From Apoderus coryli (Eukaryota; Arthropoda; Insecta; Coleoptera; Attelabidae), in assembly GCA_911728435.2 (NCBI GenBank), contig OU452203.1:14405651-14469650 (forward strand): a stretch of DNA of 64,000 bases, written 5' to 3'. Below are positions 49,101 to 60,200 of this stretch, piece after piece. The notes under the pieces are model-generated. The model made no database searches. It was given only the letters and a program-made list of their open reading frames with translations, and was not told where the DNA came from. Each line of letters opens with the position of its first letter. Position 1 is the stretch's first letter. Both the position numbers and the translations under genes were made by a program.

Positions 49101-52100
49101 CTTTACCGTCCGCCGTAGCTCAGTGGTAATCGGCATGGCTTTGGGCGTGGAATGTCCTGGGTTCGATCCATGCTCTTGCAATTTTTTTTATTTCTAATTT
49201 TTGACCAAAGTAGTTAGGTTGGTAGTTGGGTTAGTTTAGAATGTTATTATTATATTTATATAATAATATAAAGAATATTTGATAAAAATATTTCGTTACC
49301 CAGGTGATATCATATTTTAAACTATAATGTACAGCATCCGCAATGAACTCCAAATTATTGAGGCGATATCGATAGTTCAACCTTCGGGAAAGTTTTGGGG
49401 TGACAGAACCAATTTTTATAACTGCATTTATGCTTTTCAAAACAAACACAACTAGATTAATCAAGAAACAAATTATGTTAATTCATACCTCATCAATATA
49501 CGAATTCGAGGTATGTCCTTCCACAGAGTCACTAAATTTAATAGTCAACAACTGCTCCTCTTCAGCCATTGTGAGCTTCAAAAACTGATCACCAATCAAA
49601 TCACGCACCGGTTTATTCTTCACATACTTCATACTGTAGCAATTGTGTGCTTCATCAATAACTTTCTGTCCTTTCCTCGTTGGTGCTATAGATATTTTAG
49701 CACGTTCGTAAAATATTTCCCGCATACATTTCCGAACGAGTGGTTCACGAGCTATTTGAACACTAACCATGTATTTAGCTGCTTGTAGAATCTCTTCAAC
49801 CGTCGGAAATTTAGGCGAAATGAACTCTTCTGCAACATCAGCCGGTTCTATAGCTTCCTGCAAAAAAAAAAATCGGAACTCAATCCACTCAAATGGACAT
49901 GTTTAAAGAAATCAATACCTGTTCAACATCATGTTTCTGATAATTATCACGCATATTCTCAGCAAACTGTTCCGGTGTTAAACCGAACTTTTTAGCCAAA
50001 CCATCTAATTTAGCTTTAGTACATAATGCATATGAGCCAGAACGATTCGCATACTTAATAGTTTCCGGTTCCGGTTCATCTTCCTCCTCATTTTCTGGCT
50101 CCTCGGGCGGAAATTCTGCACCCTCTATAAAATAATCGTTCAAATTAAAATAATTTCACCAAACCAATCGACAGTAGCATACCTTCATTATTTTCAGCAA
50201 TAGCTCTTAGACGAGCAGCTCGTTTTTCCTGCTTCTTTCTTTCACGTTCCTTGACTCGCCACGCAGCATGCATTGCAGGTAGGTCAGCAGAATAGTAAAG
50301 TATAAACTGATTATGTACATCGTTTAATTCTTCGGCAGTTTGGACATTTCTTAAGCGATCAATGTCACTAAAAATTAAGCAAGACCAGTTAGAATAAGGA
50401 TCCAATAAAAACAACCAAACCACACCCTCACGGACAGTAGAGACGATATGATTGATTTAAACAAGATTATTGGAAACTGCAACCCCGATTTCAAAAGAAT
50501 TATACTGCACTGAATTTTGTTTACAGCACTCCTTCTGTCATTAAAAAGGTGGTAATATTGACCTTTATGTTATTGAAATTAGATGACATTTCTATTTGTT
50601 TATTTTTCTGAGGTGGAAACCACGATTGTGTTTTTTCCGTAAATAATTATTTTCACAGTCACACATATGTCTAGTTTTGCCAAGAAATATCAATTAAAAT
50701 ACAAACAATATTAAAATTAGTTAAAAGGAAACAGCTTATATTTAAAAGTTTTGACCATGTCAAAATATATTTGCGAGTTCATTTTTTGCTAAATAATATT
50801 TGAAACTATAAATCATTTACCTGTCTTTCATTACTCTGACATGATCAGGAATTGGGGCATCAGGATCCTTCATCAACTGATCCATCTGATAATTGCGCAT
50901 TTTCTCAAACAGTGTCATTAGGTTCTCTTTACGTGACTTCAACTGACACCATTTTGCATCAAATTTATATACCTATATTAAAAAATTTAGGACAACCAAT
51001 ATATTACAGAATATACATTGATAAGTACCTAAAATGATGAATGTTTATTTACCTTCCATAAATCGTTGATATTCAATTCGGGCTGAACATATTCCTTTCG
51101 ATAAAACGCAATAAACGGTACTTCAAGTTGTTGATTGCGCATAAAATCTAAAGCTTTTCTAATTTTACCGACAGTTTGAGGACCTTTCTTCATTTTTTCC
51201 TTAGCCTCCATTGTCAAATTGGCATCCGTATTTGAAACAGTCGGTTTGCAAAAAGCCTAAAAGTTCTAAGTTCAGTTCTATTTTTATTGAAATATAATTT
51301 CACTTACTTGTTTGTATATCCATTCGGCTTCTTCATCCAACTCGGATGAATCCTCAGCTACCGGTGTAATAGGAACGTCTCGTAGCTGCATCCTCTCAGG
51401 TACATCTGTATTCCTCACTTCATTATCCAAATCGGTAAAGAAACCACGTTTCAATTCACTAGGTTCGTACACCTCAAAAATAGACTTTTTCGTAGGACGA
51501 CGCTTTGTGGCCTTTTTCTGCGGACGCCGACGTTCACCGCCTTCGTCATCTACAAGAAATATTATTAGGCAAACATTATCAATGATTAAATTTTTGGTTT
51601 TAGTTCACAATCTTTACCTTCCTCATATTCGTCCTCCTCATCCTCGTCCTCCTCATTTTCGTAATCCTCCTGATCATACTTAGAGAATTCGTCATAATCG
51701 AAATCAACGCCAAATGTTTCTTGCGCCTCTTGCAATGCTGCATCACTAAATATCGGTTTCTTCTTTTTCTTCACAATTGGTTGACCGTCATCGTCAACAA
51801 TAAACCCGTCGGTATCAGAATATTCACCTTCGTCTTCTTCTTCATCAAAATTTTCTGGCTCCGGTTGTGGTCTGTGACTACGTTCTGAACGTCTTTCTTC
51901 ATCCTATTGAAGAAAACTATATTTAGAAGCACCACACTTTTCAAAAAAGGTTTAGTATACTATAATTAATTACCTTTTTTCGTAAGTCCTGTTTCTCCTA
52001 ATTTTGCATTACACAAAAATAATCAACTACTTTCTAACGCCTTGATACTAATTTTAAAAATTAAAAAAAAAAAACATAACTTACATCCTCAGAAAATAAA

Positions 52101-52903
52101 TCCATAGCGATAACATCTCTGTCTTGTTCAGGATCATGTTCTTCTTCACCGTCACTCTCCTCATCTTGGATTCGCCGAAGTCTTTTGAATTTCTGCAAAA
52201 TTAAACAAACGATGGGGCTTATTACGAATCAATAACAATTAATCAGAAACCTATAACTTACCCTACGTTCGACTTTAACACCCAAATTTTCTTCGAGCAA
52301 ATCATAATCTTCATCTTCCAAACGGTCATCTAAGTCTTCATCGTCAGATTTCTTCCGTTTTTCTCCACCGGATCCATCTGAATCTTCCCCATCACTTTCG
52401 TCAATAGGATTGTCATCAATAAGATCTTTAAGCTCCTCTCTTAACCTGTCGTCATCTATGGACATTCAAACAAATTAAAACTGATTTCATCTCATACCAA
52501 ATGTAGTATTATAATTGAATTAATAATAAAAAATATTACCATCTTCTTCCTCCTCAGAGCTGTCCTCCATTGCCTTAACTTTCTTAAGTTTCTTACGCTC
52601 ATGGGGCTCTAATTCTTCCTCCTAACAAAGAAATAGATTAATTATAAATATAACCCAACGTAGGACGTAGGCAGCAGAAGGCCTATTAGAAGTAGGTACC
52701 TAAACAAGCAAGTTGTCGTTACGTTAGATATCATCAAGTCAATGAGAAGTTGTTTGTGCGACTTGTAATATAATCTTTGTTTATTAAAAATACGAATGTA
52801 TCTTATTTTTGGGGAATAAGTAACTGTATAAAAGAATGTTATGATATACGTAATTACTTACCTCGCTGCTTTCTTCTGCTTCTGAATCAATAAAATCAGC
52901 CAT
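43139..52903 (-). CDS. Spt6: Transcription elongation factor Spt6
   Basis: A complete model of 25 phase-consistent exons gives 1794 residues (animal Spt6 is 1700-1850). Exons from the 5' end: 52862-52903, 52540-52621, 52262-52455, 52085-52192, 51974-51997, 51618-51903, 51308-51549, 51053-51256, 50821-50972, 50183-50367, 49919-50124, 49489-49857, 48440-48698, 47826-48136, 47524-47774, 47228-47460, 46956-47168, 46471-46668, 45771-45982, 45229-45568, 44970-45171, 44426-44775, 44042-44363, 43422-43597, 43139-43362. Domains: acidic N-terminus (1-260, [14 protein letters not shown]); Tex-like core; YqgF fold (about 785-890, with IRVMGLAYV and [10 protein letters not shown]); HhH ([14 protein letters not shown], about 1000); DLD ([18 protein letters not shown]); S1 ([10 protein letters not shown], about 1240); tandem SH2 ([11 protein letters not shown], about 1370, through [10 protein letters not shown]). 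The C-terminus is Ser/Thr/Pro-rich ([11 protein letters not shown]) and ends near GDATPLYDE. Spt6 is a nuclear histone chaperone that travels with RNA polymerase II and binds its phosphorylated linker by the SH2 pair. Exon 5 (24 nt, EKQDLRKK) is inferred from splice sites; one donor (after 46956) is GTTGTT. Confidence 0.97.
49109..49180 (+). repeat. tRNA-like Pol III promoter unit (tRNA pseudogene or SINE head) in a Spt6 intron
   Basis: TAGCTCAGTGG (49116-49126) matches a tRNA A box and GGTTCGATCC (49160-49169) matches a B box at normal spacing. A T-run of eight or more follows at about 49181. The acceptor strands do not pair and the anticodon arm is poor, so it is not a working tRNA. It lies antisense to Spt6 within the intron 48699-49488. 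Confidence 0.65.
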
Positions 52904-54415
52904 ATTTCAGAATGTTTGTAACTCTGGTGGTTAGTTAGAAATACCCTAATTCTATTCACAATATGTTCGTAAATTTTATTGTATATTTAATGTCTTAAAC
53001 AACCTATTCCCTAAAATATTTAGAAACATTAAATACATCAACAGTCAACACCAATACACAACACCAAATAATTATGGAACTGACAACTGACACTGCTGAC
53101 AGCTGACTGCTGACAGCTAACGTTGACTTTATTGACGTTAACATTCGAACAGACTTGTCGAGTATCATATAAAATTACCCGAAACATTAGGCGTTATTCT
53201 TCAACGTCGAATTTAATAAATTTTTGCTCATCTAACTTCAACGAACATTGCTTTTACAAAATTAATTGACAATTAAGTGAGAAGGTGTATATACCAATTC
53301 AGTAACAGGTGATTATATCACATCACTTGTCTGACTAAGATAATGTAGATGGATAACGCTTATATTATCAATCCTTCATCGCGAAATATCAATAATTTTC
53401 ACTAACCTGTCATTAACGGTCGTTTTATTTACAAATTTGATTGACAATTAAGTGAGAAATTAACCTCAATATATTTTATAGCCAGGGATAATATTCAGTT
53501 TGTTCTTGCTTTATAGAAAGATGTAACTGAGGTGAGTTGCATTCACATCGGCCCAGGTGATCTGAGTCATAGATCATAACACAACACCTACCAATGCTTG
53601 ACTTGAAGCTGACAGACATTAAACTAGTGATTTTTAGACTTGACGTTTGCGTTTGCGTCCACCGCTGCCGTTTTCGTTTGCCGTTACAGTTCTACATAGT
53701 GATTTATAAACTATGCAACGGTTGCCTAATTGTATCGTAAAAAGAAATTTGACTATACCCTGTAAGCCTAAGCTAGAAGATGGCGGGCCCCGTGATTAGA
53801 AAATTTGCGCATGTTGACGCTCAATCTCCTCATATCTCTAGGATGACTAAAATTATCTGATATTTAGCCTAAAAGGACTTTTTCTTGGAATTAACCAAAA
53901 AAACAAACAGATTTTGGCAGATAGGACATAGGAGGTATTTTATATTTTAGTATAAACATTATTCTATGTTTATGTTTTATTTTCTCATCATAGGTATCTG
54001 GAAAATTTGAGTGAGTTAGTTGGAAAATTTAATTATTAATTTGTGAAACAAACATTTTCTAATATAGCTAGGAATTGCATTTCAAAACGTAATAATAAAT
54101 AACATACAAACAGTTTTCATGACGTGTTCCTCGTTGAATGGTAATGTTAGAAACCATCTAGGTATTTTTAATTATTTCGTTCATATAGGTAGGTATTTGC
54201 TCATTTGCTGTACTTTTTTACTATTTATCTATTTTTATTACTATATACGACTTGGCCTTACTTTTTTTTATTCAAGTAAAGCTTAATATTTACATATATT
54301 ATGTAAAATGTAAACTTATCAATAAGTAATTTAAATTATTTAGACGAGCCTCATTAGTAAGTCAATTATTTACCGATTTTGTTTCAGTCAACAAAGTATT
54401 TATACTACTACAATA
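52904..54415. promoter_or_regulatory. Divergent intergenic region between Spt6 and phospholipase A2
   Basis: 1.5 kb serving as the 5' region of two genes transcribed outward. It holds short direct repeats. CTGACAGCT-type units lie at 53085-53125. A block with ATTGACAATTAAGTGAGAA occurs at 53264-53282 and again at 53440-53458, within similar surroundings. A GC-richer patch with repeated CGTTTGCG lies at 53643-53695. No TATA box can be assigned with confidence. Confidence 0.4.
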
Positions 54416-56938
54416 ATGCAGATTAAATACGGTAAGGTAGCTATATATCTGTTAACATTTTTGGGGTACATTTATTCGGGTTATGGTTCCGGCTTACTGT
54501 CGAATCTTAGAGATGCTGTACTATCTGCTGAAAGTGTATTTGGTGACGTTCTACATAATGCTATCAAGTTGGCACAGAAATTTAAGTTGGTACATGATGT
54601 GTTCGATGCAGCCGTAGAAGAGGAATGTATCTTTAAATGTCCAAACAGTAAGTCCTCCCTATTTTCAGATGCCTCTTTGCTAACGCGCTGTACTCATTTT
54701 ACTCATTTATCAAAAGATGTAAGTTGTAGCAAAAATTTCATTGCGGCTGTGATAGCTGTGCAGGCAACTTTTGTAGTTCAACAATCGTAATAATATGAGT
54801 AGCTTTCAATCAAGTAGTTTGTAAAAGTGACTACACATTTTATTGCAGTAAGATAAATTATTATTTCCACAGATGTAGCAGCTAAACCAAACAGGAACCA
54901 CAGACCTTCAGCTAACGGTTGTGGTCCTTTGGGTCTCAATATAAACAGTGATTATTTACCACATGGTGAAACTAAGAAATGCTGCGATGAGCATGACATC
55001 TGTTATGATACCTGTGGGAAAGATAAAGAAATGTGTGATATAGAATTTAAGAAATGTTTATATAAATACTGTGATAGTTATGGAAGCGGTTCCGCTACTT
55101 CTTCCAGTATTGCTCTGATTAAAGGTAAGCGTACGTATGAGGTATGTCTATAAAATAAGGAGGCTATTGCTGTAAAACATTTTATTTGTTGCAAATAGTT
55201 ACAGCATAGATAAACAAACATAGATGCACAAAGCCTGTCTATAAAACACTGGAATGTACTCGATAGGGCCAGACAGAGACATAATTTTGCTATGTTCTTG
55301 ATAGATAACCAACGTATTCCGTTCAAATCGAATTGGAAATAGATGCCCCGCTAATTCATTGGTACTTACGGGTAATGGTGGAGAATATGGACATAGTTTT
55401 ATGTACCTGCCTATTAAAGTATTTAACTCGAACAACCTTTTGTAAAAAAGCAGTACCTAAGAAAAGAAAAATAGATATTTTACAAGGCTTATTAGCTTAT
55501 AAGGTTTTTGTTATTCCAAAAATATTTTATAATTTATTTTTTTACTCTTCAATAATTATGAACTAGTTATTAAAATCTTTTCGCGATTTTTCTTGAATAA
55601 TTTTAAATAACAGGTAAAAATACTGAAAACTTGTTTAAACCATTAAGTGTGATATACCACCTATTTTTGAATTGAAAATGGCTTTAAAAATAAAAATTCC
55701 AGAGCCCTATTAAAAAAAAAACCAAGTTGATGATGGTTTTAAAAAAACGAAACGTCGTAGTGAATATTTGTGAACGCTATCTTATTCTCCTCAAAAAGTT
55801 GAGAAAGTGCTTTTAATTTTTTTATCTCTGTAATAATGATGTCAGAAATAAATAAAAACTAAAACCGCAAAAATCGTTTTTTCAAAAATCTCGAAAACGG
55901 CTAAAGTTAATTTTGAAAACACAATTCAAAAAACGTTTAAATTGTACAACTTCCTCTAATTTAACCGACATTGTAACTCCTTCTGTTTCCAAGATTCCAA
56001 TGCTACCCCATTATCATCTTGGACACAGTGTATATCAATAGAGTTCAAGCTTTGTAAGTTAGATAAAACTGAACATAAATACCTACATTTTTGGATTCAA
56101 TCGACAGAAAATTTGAAGTACAATATGCATAATAAAAAAAATGCTTTAAAAGTTAATTTTAGTTATTCAACTTTTAAATTTGTCTGAAAATTATCAAAAT
56201 ATTTTAGACAAACCTGGTATATAAGCATTCAACACACAACGTTTGTTACGAACGAGAAATACACTTTGCTGTGGTCTAATCATATTCACGTGCCCAGTAG
56301 GTATAATACAATTTTATTTTTTAGCTGTTGTAACCTCATTTTATTATTTATTTTTCTGAGGTTGTAGCGTAGGGTGGCAACATCTATTGTTTGTTAGAGA
56401 ACTACAGGTTCCACTGTTTGTGTAGAGATGCCTCTGCTGTTTGTGGGTATTAATATTGCCATAAGCGTTGATCATCTATGTTTGTTTATATATGATAAAA
56501 GATAAGTTTTAGTAGCACTTTTCCAAGTAAGTCCTCACTTGACACTGTCGCTTGTTTGTCTTGGCGTAAGCGTAATTCTTCCATGGAAGCATCACCAGCG
56601 TATTGCGACAGCACATTCGTAAATGGTCGAATTATATTTCTTTAGTCAAGGAACAAATGTCATGTCATTAGGAAGTAATTATCATCCAACAGCGCCAAAA
56701 TTATTGTCGATGAACTCCTAATATAATAAAAATGTTAATTTTTCCTAATACTGTAATTTTTTCCTTCTAATTTTCAGCATGTAAAGGGACAGCAAAAGTA
56801 CTGTTTACTGGTACGTTAACCTTAGGCTGTAAAGCTTATATGGATTCACAGAAAAATGCATGTTATTGTCCACCGACGTCGAGAAATAATAATAGAAAAC
56901 GCAAATATACCACTGGAGCTGATAATAGTGAATTATAG
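54416..56938 (+). CDS. Secreted phospholipase A2, group XII-like
   Basis: Three exons in phase: 54416-54647, 54873-55124 and 56778-56938, giving 214 residues (group XIIA is about 190). The ATG at 54416 opens a signal peptide (KVAIYLLTFLGYIYSGYGSG). Exon 2 carries the catalytic part: NGCGPLG as the calcium loop, then CCDEHDICYDTCGKDKEMCD with the active-site His-Asp pair, and CLYKYC. Exon 3 gives ACKGTAKVLF, TLGCKAYMDSQKNACYC and a basic tail with RKRK. Cysteine order and the TLGCKAYMDSQ block fit group XII rather than venom-type groups. The protein is expected to hydrolyse the sn-2 ester of phospholipids, but several group XII members are weak enzymes or ligands. It is divergent from Spt6. 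Intron 2 holds a hammerhead-like motif at 55727-55756. Confidence 0.93.
55727..55756 (+). ncRNA. Degraded hammerhead-like motif in a phospholipase A2 intron
   Basis: TTGATGA (55727-55733), GTTTT against AAAAC, GAAA (55749-55752), palindromic ACGT, C. The first core base is T rather than C and no stem I is seen. Confidence 0.3.
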
Positions 56939-57288
56939 TTTAATTTTTTACGGATTTAAGGGTTTTTGAGGTGAATTTAATATTTTGTATATATCTAGTC
57001 ATTAATTTATATGAAATTAAGTTTTTCGCTCCTAATGAAATTTTGCCCGCCACAGCATTGTAGTTGGGTGTTTTAAACAAGTTATTCTGGGGATTGTTTT
57101 TATTTAAGTATGTTATAATTTGTAAATATAATTGTTAAAAAATGGTACTTATATTTTACCGTTAATTATAAAATGTTGTTTGTTACTATAAATAGAAGTT
57201 ATTCTTCGTTATCTGACAGTGTTTTCCAAGCGTGCAGCGAAACATATAGTTATCGTTTTGATTCAATTGTTTTATTTTATTGGATTCC
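56939..57288. other. Convergent 3' flanks of phospholipase A2 and the protease homolog
   Basis: A 350-bp AT-rich spacer between convergent genes. No other feature is seen. Confidence 0.4.
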
Positions 57289-60200
57289 TTAGGGTTTAAA
57301 AGTTGCGCCAATTCTAATATTTCCATTTTGCTTCTCAACCAATTGGAACCACTTTTCAAAGTACCCCATTCTAGTGAACACCCGAGGCGTTTCTTTCTTG
57401 GAGCAATCAGTTTCAAAAGACACTGAAATTGAACTTAAATAACCATTGCATTAAAAGATAGTTTATTTCTTTACCTATTCCGATAACCGTATCTTTCTGA
57501 ACTAAAGGTCCTCCAGAATCATAATTGCAATCAATTTTACCAATTTTATATGCACAAACCATAGTTTCGTCGATCTTGCTTGATTCTAAAAGATTTTGGC
57601 ATCTTGGAAACGAGATTAAATTCACAAAAGATGTGTATAAATCGTCACTAAGTGTATTTTGTCGTAGACTCCAGCCTAGCGTTGCTGCTGTTGTGTCGAC
57701 TTCGTATCTGAATCTAAAGAATTAAATAATAATGCAACGTATGGCAAACTTGAACTAGCTCTGCAGAAGATAAAAGAGGCGTTGCTCTAATTTAACTAGA
57801 CTATTGTTTTGAATTTATACGAATTTAGTTATTATCTTCAATATTCAACCTAGCCAATTTTCACAAATCATTTTATTTTTATTTCTTTTTTTTTTTTAAA
57901 TATATTTACTAAATATTATATGAAATATAAAATAATCATGTTAAAAATTAAATTAGAACGCTAACTTTCGTTCACCCACGTACAGTAGGTACTAACAACC
58001 ACCTAATATGTGGAAACATTTTTATTTTAAAATAAAACTTCTATCTCAGGCTTGTTATTGATACTATTTCAATTTGTTCCTTATCCACTTTTGGATATGT
58101 CGCATTGTGATTAATGAAATAACGAGAATACCTAGTTAATTTTGTTTTTGGGAGGACTATCTAGAGCAGCTGCTCAAAGTTGGCAATGGAGGCAATGATC
58201 TCGGCAGTGATCAATTACATCTCGTTTTGAAAACGGTGCCTTAATTAATCTAAATGCTGTGGGCTATTTAGGTAAACACAATTTTTGAGATGTCCCCATA
58301 GAATTTAGAATGAAGAAAGTAGTTGTAAATGAAAATCGGAAAAATCAGGTAAAACATTGGGCGATCTGACTATGAGGCTGAACAAGGTATAGTCAGATTC
58401 AAGGTTGAATGGGTCAGACGTGCATTTGTTTAGTACAATAACAGCAGTTATAGCGAATAACGTAGATCAAAATACTAAAACTGACTTCGTTAGGAAAACC
58501 TGTCATTTCTCAAAATTTTTCTTATGTTGCCCCCACATGTGGCACATCATTGTACTCAGGATGACAGCAGCAACTCAAAAGTGTCCTAAAATAGGGGTTG
58601 CAGTTTTAAACAAAATTGACATAGATGGTGGAAAAACAACCACAACAAAACAAAATTGCTAAATCAAAACTGACGTGTTTCGGATTTTCTTTTAAAAATG
58701 TAGGTACCATTTTGAAAATAATCACCTGTTCCGTTACTTCACGGACACCCTGTATATTAAAGATATAATATAACAGTTATTTGGGAAAATTAATTATTAC
58801 ATAGATAATAGTACTGTAACTTCAATACAAAAGTCATATGTAGGTAATATATGTATACGACCTGTCCGCAAGTCAAGCACAGTGAAGGTTAATGAATTTA
58901 ATTAGGTAACTTATCGGTATTTACTACTAGTACAAAATAGTATATTACATAACATGTGCGGTAAATGATATTTTACATGCGAGTGACTAGTTTGCCCACA
59001 AGCCGCGAGGAGGCGAGTGAGGGAATAGTCTAGCATGCAAAATTATTTACAGCTCCAGTTGTGTAGAAAAATCAATAAAACAAACGACCTCTTGAAATAG
59101 GTGGTAAAAATTCAAAACCCCATAATGCAAATAGAGAAAGAAAATTAATTTTTGATACTCTCTTTTGTCCAAGAATTAAGATTTCGTAATTCTATTAGAT
59201 ACTGCACCCCATGGTACTAATAGTTAATTGATCTGGAATGGAATCTGTGTTTTTATAAAAGTACCTCCTGATTTTTGTTTCTGTGCAATATGTTAGTAAA
59301 AAAAAAAATACATGAAACAACGAAATCCTCACAGTCGTCTCAAATTTCATTAATTTCAAATTTACTTTATATGATTCTATATTGTATCATTACACGACTC
59401 ATCAGTGGTGATTGGTGAGTCGTGGATAGACGAAACGGCCGTCTGGTGAAAGTACGGTGCTTGACAGGCAAACTCTCAGTAGTGAAGTCTTGTTTTGTAG
59501 CCCGTATAAAATCATTTTGTTACTTGTAATTATTTGTTATTTAATGAAGAGAATATTTAGGTAAAAAGCTGTGCGGATTTTGATGCGAAAAGCGGAAAAC
59601 CCACCTGATCTTTTAAAAAAGACAAACTAATTTGAAGAAGTAGTTCATACCCCCAGTGGAGTGCAATGATAAAATATGTCACCTCCACAAATTCCTCAGT
59701 AACTCTTTATTCAGTGAAACATGTTTCGGTGGTCTACACCACCATCATCAGTCAGTTAACCTAATAATAAAGGTTTACAATGTTTTATCGAACAAAAGTG
59801 TGTATAAACTTACCGAAAAAATTGGTTATTACATTTAATACTACATATATGAGGGAATGAAAATACAAACAGAATTAAAAACTTGTGGAAATAATTATTA
59901 AACATATACCAGGTGTCCCACCGGGAAGGGAATCGATCGATTATGGAGAAACTACACTGTGGAACAATCTGAAAATCTGGTGTAGTACGTAGGTCGACGG
60001 GACCTATTCGGTTAAAATGTTTTCAATAATCTAGTACATTCAAATACGACCCTATATAAATTATATATTTTTTTTTGGATTCTCCTTGTCATTCGAAAGA
60101 TGTCTCATGCATAACATTTTAGCCGAATTGGTCTCGTAGACCTACGTACTACGTCAGACTTTCAGATTGTTCCACAGTGTAGTTTCTCCATAATCGATCG

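Noticed and set aside
49109..49180. Functional tRNA gene
   Set aside because: A and B boxes are good but the acceptor strands do not pair and the anticodon arm is poor.
58405..58662. 85-codon plus-strand frame in the protease homolog intron
   Set aside because: No domain; the sequence looks like an old repeat and ends near a GGACACCCTGTAT motif.
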